From DATKZS01 sp035527835 [NCBI: bacterium] (GTDB lineage: Bacteria; RBG-13-61-14): 64,000 nucleotides of DNA. Location: NCBI GenBank assembly GCA_035527835.1, contig DATKZS010000041.1, positions 1-64,000 on the forward strand, read 5' to 3'. The translations under genes were made by a program, and so were the position numbers. Below the pieces are notes generated by a model, which ran no database searches, was not told where the DNA came from, and saw only the letters and a list, made by a program, of their open reading frames with translations. Positions 45,043 through 54,500 of the stretch are shown here, piece after piece (the first letter of the stretch is position 1; the number at the start of each line of letters is the position of its first letter).

Positions 45043-45115
45043 TAACTTCTTCCTCCCTGAAAACGACATTCATAACTCAAAACGGGCGTGGCTGCCCCGC
45101 GTTCCCGCTCTGGCC

Positions 45116-45138
45116 CCAAGCCTCAAGCCTCAAGCCTC
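45116..45138 (-). repeat. GGCTTGAGG word block (copy 4, overlapping the ATPase gene end)
   Basis: On the minus strand, AGGCTTGAGGCTTGAGGCTTGG gives the end R-L-E-A-stop of the sugar ATPase. No complementary arm. Confidence 0.85.
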
Positions 45139-46634
45139 ACCTCCTGCCCTCCGCCCGCCAGCGCGATCCCCATGATCTGTTCCTCCGTCGCGCTCTCCCC
45201 GGAGACCTCCCCCTTGAGCTCGCCCATGTGCATCACGTAAATGCGGTCCGCCAGCGCCAGGACCTCCGGCAGCTCGGACGACACCACCAGGCACGCCCGT
45301 CCCTCGTCCGCCAGCGCCTTGATGAAATCGTGCACCTCCGCCTTCGCCCCCACGTCAATCCCCCGCGTCGGCTCGTCCAGAATCAACAATGACGGCTCCA
45401 GTGACAGCCACTTGCCGATCACGATCTTCTGCTGGTTCCCGCCGGACAGGCTGTCCACCTCCGCCTCCATGCTCGACGCCGTCACCCGCATCTTCGCAAG
45501 CGCCGCCCCCGCCCGTTCCCGCTGCGCCCTGCCGTCAATCGCCACCCGGCCCAGCGTCCCCAGCGCCAGGTCCGGCAAAGTCAGGTTCTCGCGCAGCACC
45601 ATGGTGAAAATCAGACCCTCCAACTGCCGGTCCTCCGGAACCAGACTCATGCCCGCGCGGATGCGCCCGAGAACGCTCGAGCGCGTCACCTCCTTGCCCT
45701 TGAGCAAAATCCGGCCCGCCGTGGCCGGCCGCACCCCGAAAATCGTCTCAATCAGCTCCGTCCGGCCCGACCCCACCAGGCCGGCGATCCCCACGATCTC
45801 CCCCGCCGCCACCCGGAGCGACACCCCCGCGAAGCCGTCGCCCGCGAGGTCCTGCACCTCAAGCAGGCACCCGCCCGCCCGGCACTCCAGCCGCCGCTTC
45901 GACCGGTCCAGCTCCCGGCCCACCATCATCGCCACCAGGTCGTCAACGCCAACGCTCTCCACCGCCACCGTGTTCACGTGCTTCCCGTCCTTCAGCACCG
46001 TGGCCGTGTCCGCGATCTCGAAAATCTCCTCCATCTTGTGCGAGATGTAAAGCACCGTGACCCCGCGCTCGTGCAGCCGCCGCACGATCCGGAACAGCGA
46101 GTCCACCCCGTCGCGCGTGAGCGACGACGTGGGCTCGTCCAGGATCAGCACCCGAGGCTCCGTCAGGATCGCCCGCCCGATCTGCACCAGCTGCTTCTGC
46201 GCCACCGACAAAGTCTCCACCAGCTGGTCGGGCGACAACTTCAGACCGACCTCGTCGAGCGCCGCCCGCGTCCGCTCGCGCATCGCCCGGATGTCCAGAT
46301 TGCCGCGCCGGGTGAGCTCCCGGCCCAGGAACATGTTCTCGCGGACCGAGAGGTTCCCGCACATTGTGATCTCCTGGAACACGATGGCCAGGCCCATCCC
46401 CAGCGCCGCCACCGGGTCAAGCACCGTCACCGCCTCCCCCGCCAGCACCACCTCGCCCTGGTCCGGCTGGTGGATCCCCATCAGGATCTTCATCAGCGTG
46501 CTCTTGCCCGCACCGTTCTCCCCGATCAGCGCGTGCACCGACCCCTTCTTGATCCCGAACGACACGTCACTGAGCGCCCGGGTGGCTCCGAACGACTTGC
46601 TGATGTTTTTCAGCTCGATGATTTTTTCTTCCAT
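45123..46634 (-). CDS. RbsA/MglA-type sugar ABC transporter ATPase (tandem)
   Basis: 503 residues with two ATPase domains. N-domain: Walker A G-E-N-G-A-G-K-S-T, Walker B I-L-D-E-P-T-S-S-L, H-loop S-H-K. C-domain: degenerate P-loop G-L-V-G-S-G-R-T-E-L, signature L-S-G-G-N-Q-Q-K, Walker B I-L-D-E-P-T-R-G-I-D-V-G-A-K. This asymmetry is normal for the family. In the N-domain, signature L-S-V-A-Q-K-Q-L is present. Partner of the RbsC-like permease downstream. Last codons come from a repeat word. Confidence 0.94.
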   Translation of the reverse strand: MEEKIIELKNISKSFGATRALSDVSFGIKKGSVHALIGENGAGKSTLMKILMGIHQPDQGEVVLAGEAVTVLDPVAALGMGLAIVFQEITMCGNLSVRENMFLGRELTRRGNLDIRAMRERTRAALDEVGLKLSPDQLVETLSVAQKQLVQIGRAILTEPRVLILDEPTSSLTRDGVDSLFRIVRRLHERGVTVLYISHKMEEIFEIADTATVLKDGKHVNTVAVESVGVDDLVAMMVGRELDRSKRRLECRAGGCLLEVQDLAGDGFAGVSLRVAAGEIVGIAGLVGSGRTELIETIFGVRPATAGRILLKGKEVTRSSVLGRIRAGMSLVPEDRQLEGLIFTMVLRENLTLPDLALGTLGRVAIDGRAQRERAGAALAKMRVTASSMEAEVDSLSGGNQQKIVIGKWLSLEPSLLILDEPTRGIDVGAKAEVHDFIKALADEGRACLVVSSELPEVLALADRIYVMHMGELKGEVSGESATEEQIMGIALAGGGQEVRLEA

Positions 46635-46699
46635 GTCAACACGTCTTCTTGCGGGTACAAATAAGCGGTCGGCTTGGCGGTGTCAGGCGGATGATTTTT

Positions 46700-47734
46700 T
46701 TACTTCGGCCCGTCCTTCATTTCCTTGGTCATGGCCGGCGCCTGGGCGGGGGGCGGAGGATAATCCGGATTGCCCACGATCGTCCCCACGTTGATCGTCA
46801 CCCCCTCCTGCTGCAGGAACTCGCGGATGATCCGCTCCAGCTCCGCGCGGTCCATGTCCCCGTACTCGCGCTCCATGTACGCCGTGAACCGGTCCAGGCG
46901 GTCCGCGATACGGCTGAGCTGGTCCGCCGCGTTCACGAGCTCCTCGATCTTGGCCCGCGTCGCATCGCTGTCCTCCGGCGCCATGGCCCGCAGCTCGTCC
47001 ACCGTGCTGTTGAGCTTGCGCACCAGCCCCCGGGCCTCTCTAAGCGTCGGCCCGGCCTGGTCCAATGTGGTCCGCAGGTCGGCGAGCAGGGGCTTGAGCT
47101 CGGGCCTGAGGTCAGCGGTCATGGCGCTGAGGTCTCCCGAAGCCGCTGCCCCATTCTTCAGCAGGCTCTTTACGTGGTCCACGTCCTCAGGCCCCAGCCG
47201 CGAAATTGAGGCCAGCAGCCCACGGAACCTCTCCCGGTCCTCCGCCGAGAGCGAGCCCATCAGGTCCTTCAAGCCCTGCACCAGCTCCACCGCCTGCCCG
47301 ATCAGAGCGTCCAGGTTCGGTGGCTCGATCCCCCGAACCACGTCCCCGTCCTCCAATGCCTTTTCCGCCGGAGACCCCGGCGTGATCTCAACGATCTTGC
47401 CGCCCAAAAGGCTCTCCATCTGCACCGAGAATCTCGAGTCCTTCCGGATCAGCTCCTTGGCCCGCTTGTCTATCAACAGTTCGAGCTGCAGCGGAGGCTC
47501 ATTGTGAGTGAGGTCCTGCGGAAAACGGATCGCGTCAACCTTCCCCACCTTCGCCCCCGCCAGGTCAACGTCGGACCCCGGCTTGATCCCGCCCGCGTAG
47601 TCCAGCGACACGATCACCCGATAGGTGTTGGAGAACGGGTTCCAGTCCCCCAAAATGAAGATGAACGCCAGCACCAGGCCCGCCGCCGCGGTCACCACCA
47701 GCCCTACCTTCACCTCTAAGCTGAATTTGTCCAT
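46700..47734 (-). CDS. mlaD: MlaD-like MCE-domain protein
   Basis: 344 residues. One N-terminal TM helix (K-V-G-L-V-V-T-A-A-A-G-L-V-L-A-F), then an MCE domain: Y-A-G-G-I-K-P-G-S-D-V-D-L-A-G-A-K-V-G-K-V, S-L-L-G-G-K-I-V-E-I-T-P-G. A long helical/coiled-coil part follows (residues ~130-310) and a Pro-rich tail. MCE proteins form hexameric rings or tubes carrying lipids between inner and outer membranes. It is the only MCE gene seen for two permeases and two ATPases of the locus. Confidence 0.93.
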   Translation of the reverse strand: MDKFSLEVKVGLVVTAAAGLVLAFIFILGDWNPFSNTYRVIVSLDYAGGIKPGSDVDLAGAKVGKVDAIRFPQDLTHNEPPLQLELLIDKRAKELIRKDSRFSVQMESLLGGKIVEITPGSPAEKALEDGDVVRGIEPPNLDALIGQAVELVQGLKDLMGSLSAEDRERFRGLLASISRLGPEDVDHVKSLLKNGAAASGDLSAMTADLRPELKPLLADLRTTLDQAGPTLREARGLVRKLNSTVDELRAMAPEDSDATRAKIEELVNAADQLSRIADRLDRFTAYMEREYGDMDRAELERIIREFLQQEGVTINVGTIVGNPDYPPPPAQAPAMTKEMKDGPK

Positions 47735-47786
47735 ATCATCTCCGCCTGTTTCAAAAGGTCCGCGATGTTTTCGAGATATATTTTTT

Positions 47787-47918
47787 GCCGCAGATGAACG
47801 CAGATTAACGCAGATATTAAGAAAAATTAAATGTCATGCCTATGGATGGCGAATGCTTCTTTTTCCTTTCTTTATTTTAGTCCTTTTTTATCTGTGTTCA
47901 TCTGCGTTCATCTGCGGC
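47787..47918. repeat. GCAGATGAACGCAGATTAACGC hairpin (copy 3 of the family)
   Basis: GCCGCAGATGAACGC words and the complement GTTCATCTGCG..GCGGC, separated by a ~55-bp loop, between the mlaE-like and mlaD-like genes. Related to 10301-10387 and 23271-23610. Confidence 0.85.
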
Positions 47919-47952
47919 TAATATCTTCTCTTGACTCCATGGCATCCAGTCC

Positions 47953-48843
47953 TCACGTGAAGCTCAGCACCGCGCTCACCAGTTTATCAGCGATGGCGCT
48001 GATGGTAAAGTCCAAAATGATTATGATCAGGATCGAGGTCACAACCGACTTGGTCGTGGCCTCCCCGACGCCCCGCGCCCCGCCCCCGGCCGTGAGACCG
48101 TAATAGCAGCTCGTGATCGGGACCACCCACCCCAGCGCCAGCGCCTTCAGGATCAGGTTGATGAAATCAGGCCAGCCCACGTAAGCGTTCATCGTGCCCA
48201 AATACGTCTGGTAATTGAAAATCGTGAAGCTCGACAAAAAACCCATCATGAACGCCGCGAACAGCCCGATCACCGAAAGCGCCATCCCCATCACCATGCA
48301 CGCCGCGAACCGAGGCACCACCAGGTAATGCACCGGGCTCACGCCCATCAGCTCCAAGGCGTCAATCTGGTCCGTCGTCTTCATGCCCCCGATCTCCGCC
48401 GTGAACCCGGCGCCCACCTTCGCCGCCAGCATCGCCATCACCACCGTCGCCCCGAACTCCCGGAAGAACATCAGACCCGCGATCCCCGGGATCAGGCTGA
48501 TGTTGTGCAAAACCCGCGTGAGCTGGAACCGGAGCTCCAGCATTACGATCATCCCCAAAAACCCCAACGTCGCCGCGATCAGCGGGATCGTCTGCCAACC
48601 AACCACCACCGCCTGCTGCATGAACAACCGGAACCGGTACGGCGGCCGGATGAGCCCCCACAACGTCTCCACCAACAGCTTCGCAATCCCCCCCGTCGTC
48701 TCCAGAAACCTCAGCAACTGCTCCCCGATCCCCTCGAACGTCAGCCCCAGCAAGGCCACGCGCAGGATCTGCGCCACCGTGAGATAAATCACCCGCAGCG
48801 TCGGGTTCGTGATCCATTGCTCGATGGTTTTTTCTTTATTCAT
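47953..48843 (-). CDS. mlaE: MlaE-family lipid ABC permease (second of two)
   Basis: 296 residues with five or six TM helices. Family blocks: G-M-I-V-M-L-E-L-R-F-Q-L, F-F-R-E-F-G-A-T-V-V-M-A-M-L-A-A-K-V-G-A-G-F-T-A-E-I-G-G-M-K-T-T-D-Q-I-D-A-L and the C-terminal G-G-G-A-R-G-V-G-E-A-T-T-K-S-V-V. Inner-membrane subunit of an Mla/Yrb-type phospholipid transporter. Followed by the MCE gene. Separated from the rest of the locus by 6.3 kb holding REPs, RAYT, HEPN and kinase genes. Confidence 0.95.
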   Translation of the reverse strand: MNKEKTIEQWITNPTLRVIYLTVAQILRVALLGLTFEGIGEQLLRFLETTGGIAKLLVETLWGLIRPPYRFRLFMQQAVVVGWQTIPLIAATLGFLGMIVMLELRFQLTRVLHNISLIPGIAGLMFFREFGATVVMAMLAAKVGAGFTAEIGGMKTTDQIDALELMGVSPVHYLVVPRFAACMVMGMALSVIGLFAAFMMGFLSSFTIFNYQTYLGTMNAYVGWPDFINLILKALALGWVVPITSCYYGLTAGGGARGVGEATTKSVVTSILIIIILDFTISAIADKLVSAVLSFT

Positions 48844-48898
48844 TATCGCGCCAACCTATTAAAGATCGCGGCCTGCCGCCGGTGAGTGCGCAAGCTTT

Positions 48899-49076
48899 GG
48901 AGTGCGCGCGGCTTGCCGCCGCTTTCGTGAGCCGGGAGCTTGCTCCCGGCGGAGCTTCCCGGGCACCCAAGGTTGCGGAGTGCTTCACGCTTGCTCCCAA
49001 TGGATTGAAGAGCTTTCTTCCGTGTTCCGGCAAGCAAGCTTGCCGAGCGAAAGCGGCGGCAAGCCGCGCGCACTCC
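48899..49076. repeat. REP element (copy 2, downstream flank of RAYT)
   Basis: Same outer inverted repeat as copy 1; inner hairpins CCGGGAGCTTGCTCCCGG and GGCAAGCAAGCTTGCC; centre with TGGATTGAAGAGCTTTCTTCC. 20 bp beyond the stop of the RAYT gene. Confidence 0.93.
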
Positions 49077-49096
49077 AAAGCGTTCCGCACTGCAAT

Positions 49097-49627
49097 TTAA
49101 AAATCGTCAACCACATTGACCTTGTCCGTCTTGAAACCATAGATCATTTTCCGAAACGCGTGCCCCGCGTTCAGTTCGAACCATTTCGCAGAGCACCATT
49201 CATATTGGTCGGCGACGGGAACAATCTTGTGATGGACCGGGTTCTGGTGGACGTAGTTTAGCCTAGCGAAATAGGATTTTTCAAAAGTAAGGTGCGAGTC
49301 CCAGTACTGGAACCACACCTTACGGCCCGGCGCATTGTCCATTCGGTTCAGCTCACGGGCTGAGAGGCTGTGCAGTTTGCGGATGAAGGGCCGCAATGTC
49401 TCCGGGCCGCCGCGGCACAGGGAGATGAAATGGTAATGATTGCTCATCAGCGCCCATGCCTGCAGCTTCCATTGGTATTGGCCCGCGAGATCGAACAGCA
49501 GGTCCTGGAGCATGTTGAGCCGTTCGGGAGAGTTGAAAAGACGCTCCTTCCGACTGGTCGCGGCCGTCACCATGAACGCTCCCGGTTGTTCCAACCGATG
49601 CACGGGCGCATGGGGCCAATCACTCAT
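49097..49627 (-). CDS. REP-associated tyrosine transposase (RAYT)
   Basis: 176 residues. Y1 transposase with the HUH pair in M-S-N-H-Y-H-F and the candidate nucleophilic tyrosine in N-Y-V-H-Q-N-P-V. The spacing W-A-L-M-S-N-H-Y-H..R-L-N-Y-V-H-Q-N-P is typical of RAYTs. It also has K-V-W-F-Q-Y-W-D-S-H. Bracketed by REP copies at 48899 and 49660. RAYTs cut and move REP palindromes. The gene is complete. Confidence 0.95.
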   Translation of the reverse strand: MSDWPHAPVHRLEQPGAFMVTAATSRKERLFNSPERLNMLQDLLFDLAGQYQWKLQAWALMSNHYHFISLCRGGPETLRPFIRKLHSLSARELNRMDNAPGRKVWFQYWDSHLTFEKSYFARLNYVHQNPVHHKIVPVADQYEWCSAKWFELNAGHAFRKMIYGFKTDKVNVVDDF

Positions 49628-49659
49628 CTCAACCGTCTCCTATTAAGTGCGCAAGCTTC

Positions 49660-49835
49660 GGAGTGCGCGCGGCTTGCCGCCGCTTTTGCGAGCCGGGAGC
49701 TTGCTCCCGGCGGTGTTTCCCTCGTACTCACGCCTTGTGATTTTGCACCACGTCTTTCATTGGATTGAAGAGCTTGTTCCATGTTCCGGCAAGCAAGCTT
49801 GCCGATCCAAAGCGGCGGCAAGCCGCGCGCACTCC
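49660..49835. repeat. REP element (copy 3, upstream flank of RAYT)
   Basis: Same architecture as copy 2 and the same orientation; centre contains TGGATTGAAGAGCTTGTTCC. Confidence 0.93.
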
Positions 49836-49909
49836 AAAGCGGCAAGCCGCAGTCCAAGACCGAGGCTGAAATGCCCTGGGAACGCCGGCCATGTGGGCGC
49901 CGCGGCGTT

Positions 49910-50968
49910 TTATTTAATGATCCCAACATCCCTGAGAGTCCGATCCTTGCCTTTTTGTTCTGTTACGCATTTTTCAAGCATGAACAGAATTATTCTCCTG
50001 CAGACATCAAACATCAACTCGATTTCCCATTCCTCGATATTTAGAGTCTGATCATCGTAGGCAAAGCCGTGCATGATCTGGCTGCGGGCTTTATAGTACT
50101 TCTTTTTTATCAGCTTTTTAGCTTTACTTTTTACGTCCTCCGGGCCTGGCAACAAGATATCAATTCCTCTGGCCAATTGATTGCCCTTTCCTCTGGAACC
50201 ATTAGGCTTTAAGCATAAAAGCTCAAGTATCAAGCAGGAAAAAGCGATCTTATGATCCGGATACTTCGAGTCTTGTGCGATCACATACCAGTTTATTGCA
50301 AACCTTAGATAGCTGAAATTCTGATTGTCTCTTTCATCGTCGAATAATGTCCTGATCTGTTTCTCCAACTTTAAAAATCCATCCTCCGTGCTATTTCTCC
50401 AGTAAAATCTCATGTACTGACTATTACGCCATTCTCTCAGTTCCAGGGTCTCTTCTGGCAATTGCTCAAACGTAATCTCTCCTCTTTTGAACCTTTTGTA
50501 TTCTTGGAGCGCTGTTCTAAGATTGGCTGGAGCATCAATATCAGGGATGTCTTCCCACTGGTGCAGGGGTTGGTGGGGATAGCATTTTGCCAATGAACCT
50601 TGTGCATAATCCTCACTAAAAGTTCTGGTAGCGATGGCGGGAAATTTATATAATAGCCTCAGGGCATAACCCACGAATGTGAAGTGCTTATCATGGAGTT
50701 CCTTCGCGTTAAAACAAAGAAAATATTTATCCCTCAGAAACTTTTCTTTTTCAAACATAGTGGGGATCAATGTGCCAGTGCTCATAGTGTGATTTCCTGA
50801 ATCTCCTTGTTTCCGTTCAAACCAATCATTTATCTGTTCTGGCGTCAGCTTGATGAAAGAACAATAAGGAAGTATTATTCCCGATTCAGAAAACTCATCT
50901 GGAGCGTTAAAGCAGCCCAATGGCGTTATTGACCAGAAGTCCATTTCATTGTCCATCGGTTCGGCCAC
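49910..50968 (-). CDS. Apea-like HEPN-domain protein, possible RNase/defence factor
   Basis: 352 residues; the GTG at 50968 lies 10 nt after GGAGAGG, while an ATG at 50956 is less well placed. The C-terminal part (residues ~225-330) is a HEPN-like helical domain: A-F-S-C-L-I-L-E-L-L-C-L then K-Y-Y-K-A-R-S-Q-I-M-H-G, giving the R-x4-H catalytic signature of HEPN RNases. The N-terminal two thirds is unknown, rich in aromatics and charges. GC is much lower than surrounding genes and REP copies flank it, both signs of transfer. Function in phage defence is inference. Confidence 0.7.
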   Translation of the reverse strand: MAEPMDNEMDFWSITPLGCFNAPDEFSESGIILPYCSFIKLTPEQINDWFERKQGDSGNHTMSTGTLIPTMFEKEKFLRDKYFLCFNAKELHDKHFTFVGYALRLLYKFPAIATRTFSEDYAQGSLAKCYPHQPLHQWEDIPDIDAPANLRTALQEYKRFKRGEITFEQLPEETLELREWRNSQYMRFYWRNSTEDGFLKLEKQIRTLFDDERDNQNFSYLRFAINWYVIAQDSKYPDHKIAFSCLILELLCLKPNGSRGKGNQLARGIDILLPGPEDVKSKAKKLIKKKYYKARSQIMHGFAYDDQTLNIEEWEIELMFDVCRRIILFMLEKCVTEQKGKDRTLRDVGIIK

Positions 50969-51011
50969 CCGTCTTTTTCCTCTCCACTATAAATATAAGG
51001 GCGCAAGCTTT

Positions 51012-51188
51012 GGAGTGCGCGCGGCTTGCCGCCGCTTTCGCTCGGCCAGCTTGCTGGCCGGTTCCGGAATAAGTTCTTCAATCCGCCAGAAAAAAGCTTG
51101 AAGCACTCCCCAGCTTTGGTTGCACCAGGGAAGTCCGCCGGGAGCAAGCTCCCGGCTCGCGAAAGCGGCGGCAAGCCGCGCGCACTCC
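51012..51188. repeat. REP element (copy 4, inverted)
   Basis: Same outer ends, with the two inner hairpins in reversed order (GGCCAGCTTGCTGGCC first, CCGGGAGCAAGCTCCCGG last). Confidence 0.93.
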
Positions 51189-51212
51189 AAAGCGCAAGCC
51201 GCGCACTCCACA

Positions 51213-51460
51213 TCAAAACGGCCTTGCCAGAGCCTTCTCCGCCACCTTCCCCGTCTCCGGGTTCCAAGGATACACATCCATACCAATCACCTTCAACCCC
51301 GTCTCCCGCTCCTCCTGCTCCAAAAGTCTCTCCGGGTCGCCATTCCTGACCTTCAGGCAGAAAGGCTCGAAGCTCTAATACCAGACCCGAAAAGGTCCGC
51401 TCTGCCGTCTAAATGCTTGCTAATGTCCATGATGCCGTTCCCGTCGGCCACCCGCTGAAC
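51213..51460 (-). pseudogene. Frameshifted relic of an unidentified gene
   Basis: On the minus strand, one frame (51374-51213) reads F-C-L-K-V-R-N-G-D-P-E-R-L-L-E-Q-E-E-R-E-T-G and then V-I-G-M-D-V-Y-P-W-N-P-E-T-G-K-V-A-E-K and a stop. Just upstream another frame reads V-A-D-G-N-G-I-M-D-I-S-K-H-L-D-G-R-A-D-L-F-G. Both are protein-like and separated by a frameshift near 51375. I do not recognise the family. It lies between a REP and the kinase gene. Confidence 0.5.
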
Positions 51461-51513
51461 TTAAAGCCAAAGTATCATAAGTGCGGCGCTCCGCCGTCAA
51501 TGATAATAAGCCC

Positions 51514-54500
51514 TCAGCCAATGAGGCTAAGCGGCTTGATCTCGAATTCTTCGAGTCTCAATCCGATTTCCTTCTGGGCGCCTTCAAAAAGCTCCTCCGC
51601 GCCCGTCTGGAGAAGATCGTGAGGCACCGGCCAGATTTTCACTAAACGGTCATGGCTCGCGGATACGATCTGATTGCCGTCCGGAGAGAACACCACTGCG
51701 CTTACAGACTCGGTATGTTGGGTGAGGGTGAGCAGGCATTTCCCTTCCGGGAGGCTCCAGAGCTTTATGGTTTTATCATCACCCGCGGAAGCGAGATATT
51801 TGCCGTCGGGGGAAAAAGCCGCGGAACGAACCCAGTAGGAATGGCCGACCAGGTCCATTAAACATTCACCGTTTCCAGCGTCCCAGATTTTGATGATCTC
51901 GTTGCCGGTGGAAAAGATGAAACGGCCGTCCCTGGAATAACCGATGCACAAGACCTCATTAGCGATCCCGGCGAAAATTTTTTCGCACTCCCCGGTTTCC
52001 ACGGCCCACAGACGCAAGTCGCCTTGGACGGATTCAAATCCCTGCCTTTCGAGAGCGCCTCCGGAAATAAAATGTTTCCCGTCCGGGGAAAAGGCCACGG
52101 ACGTTACTGGGTTGCGATGTCCGGTGAAAGTCCGCACACACTCACCGGACTGGAGATGCCATAGTTTGATCGAGCGGTCATATCCGCCGGATAAAATAGA
52201 TTTGCCGTCAGGAGAGAATGCCACGGTCAGCACATCATCGTCGTGCCCGGTCAGGGTTCGTTGCAGTTTTCCATCCTGTGGGGCCCATACTTTGATGGTA
52301 TCATCATAACTGGCCGTGGCTATTAATTTGCTGTCCGGTGAGAATGCCACGGCGGAGACCCTGGCTTCGTGCCCGGCAAAGCCGCGGAGATATTCTCTCC
52401 TGCTCGCCGACCAGATAATTACCTTTCTGCCGTCATCGGCGGAAGCGATGAACCTCCCGTCCGGCGAATATGCCACGGCTACAACTTCGCTCTCGTGTTC
52501 GTCCAAGGTAACGATCACCTCGTTTTCACGGAGTTCCCAGATTTTAATAGTGCGGTCCCAGCTCCCTGAAGCCGCATACATCCCGGCTGGTGAAAAGGCC
52601 AGGGTGCTTACCCTTGCCTCGTGAGCGACGAAGCTTCTGAGGACTCGCGTATGTTCGGCCGACCACAACCGTAAAGTGTTATCATTTCCGCCGGAGAGGA
52701 ATAGGTCTCCCTGGGCGTGAAAATCCGCCGCGAATATCTGGTCCTGATGCCCGGTATAGGTTGCCAAGCATTCGCCTGTTTCAATATTCCAGAGCTTGAG
52801 AGTGTTGTCCTTGGAGGCCGATAAAATATAGCGTGAATCCGGATCAAAGCCGGCCCAGTTTATTTCCTCCTCATGGCCCGAAAAGGTCCGCATGCATTCT
52901 CCGGAGTCCAGGGTCCATAATCGGAGAGTCTTATCCCAGCTGGCGGAAAGAATGTATCTTCCGTCGGGCGAAAAATCCACCGCCGTTATCCAGTCGGAAT
53001 GCCCGGCAAAGGTTTTTATACACTCGCCGCGGCCAGTGTCCCACAGCTTCATCGTCTGGTCAACGCTCCCTGAAAGGACTCGGTTGCCGAGGGGAGAGAC
53101 GGCAATGCAGGTAACTTGGGCATCATGCTTGGCAAGGATGCGGGAAATTTGCCCGCTCTTCGCGTCCCAGACTTTCACGCTGTCACCGCTGGCGGAAAAG
53201 ATGAGCTGGCCGTCGGACGCATAGGCAATGGAGGTCACCCAGTCATCTTGGCCGACAAAGGTGCGGACGCATTCCCCGGTTTCCAATGCCCACAGTTTCA
53301 TGGAACCGTCCCAACTCCCGGATAACAGAAAATTGCCTTCCGGGGAAAAGCACAGGGCGGAAATGCGATCCTGATGTCCAATCAAGGTCCGGCGGAGACT
53401 GATCCGGATCGGCTGAGCGGACTCGCGATAGAGGGCGGAACGCACATCCTGCCTGCCGGAGAGGACCAATGCCTTCGCGCAATAAATCGCTGAGTCATTC
53501 CAGCGCCCCTCCTTCTCTGAGTGGATGCCATATTGATAATAGGCCTCGGCCAGGTTCCGTTTGGCCTCTGCTTCCCTTAGACTTGCCAGGGCCCGCTGTT
53601 CTTCCGCGATCTTCCTCTGTTGTTCAATGATCCTTCTCTGCTCCACCGCAAGGTTACGTTCCGTCCGCACCCGGATGAATGATGCGGTGCCAAATAAGCC
53701 AAGCACCACTCCCTCAACGGCCTCAACCAGCGCGCCGGCGTCGGCATACCTTTGCTCCCGCTTCTTTTCAAGACATTTCTGCGCGATTGAGCAAAGTTCG
53801 GGCGGCGCCTCCGGCTCCTTTTCGGTTACCGGGACCACCGAATCGCACACTACATTGGTGATTACCTCATAAAGGCTCGATCCCCAAAACGGCGGCTTGC
53901 CGGTGAGGATTTCGTAGAGGATCGCTCCCAGGGACCAGACGTCGCTCCTCTCGTCAATATCCTCGATATTGCCTTTGGCCTGCTCCGGACTCATATATGC
54001 GGGGGTCCCCATGGGTTGTCCGGGAACGGTCTCGAGCAATAGATTCCCTTTAATAAGTTGCATCGCTTCCATTGCGGCAAGAGAGTCGGTCTCGTCAACG
54101 GCGCCGCACATCTTGGCCAGGCCCCAGTCCAGAACCATGGTATCGCTGAATTCTCCCACCACGATGTTTTGAGGCTTCAGATCGCGGTGAATGACCCTCT
54201 TCGAGTGCGCATACGCCATGGCGTGGCAGACATCAAGATAGAACGGCAATAATTGGAGACGATCGAACAGGTCATGGCATTCTTCTAACATCTCCATCAA
54301 TGTTTTTCCACGCACCAGGCGCATGGTGTAATAAATGGTCCCATCCGAACGACGCGCGATCTCATATACCGGAACGATGCTGGGGTGCTCGAGCTGGCCC
54401 GTGATGCGCGCCTCGCGCAGGAAGCGTTTGGTAGCATCCACGGTTATGCGTTGCGGGCTGTGGGCAGGGTCGTTTGGTCCGTGCTTCTCCGGCAGGAGTT

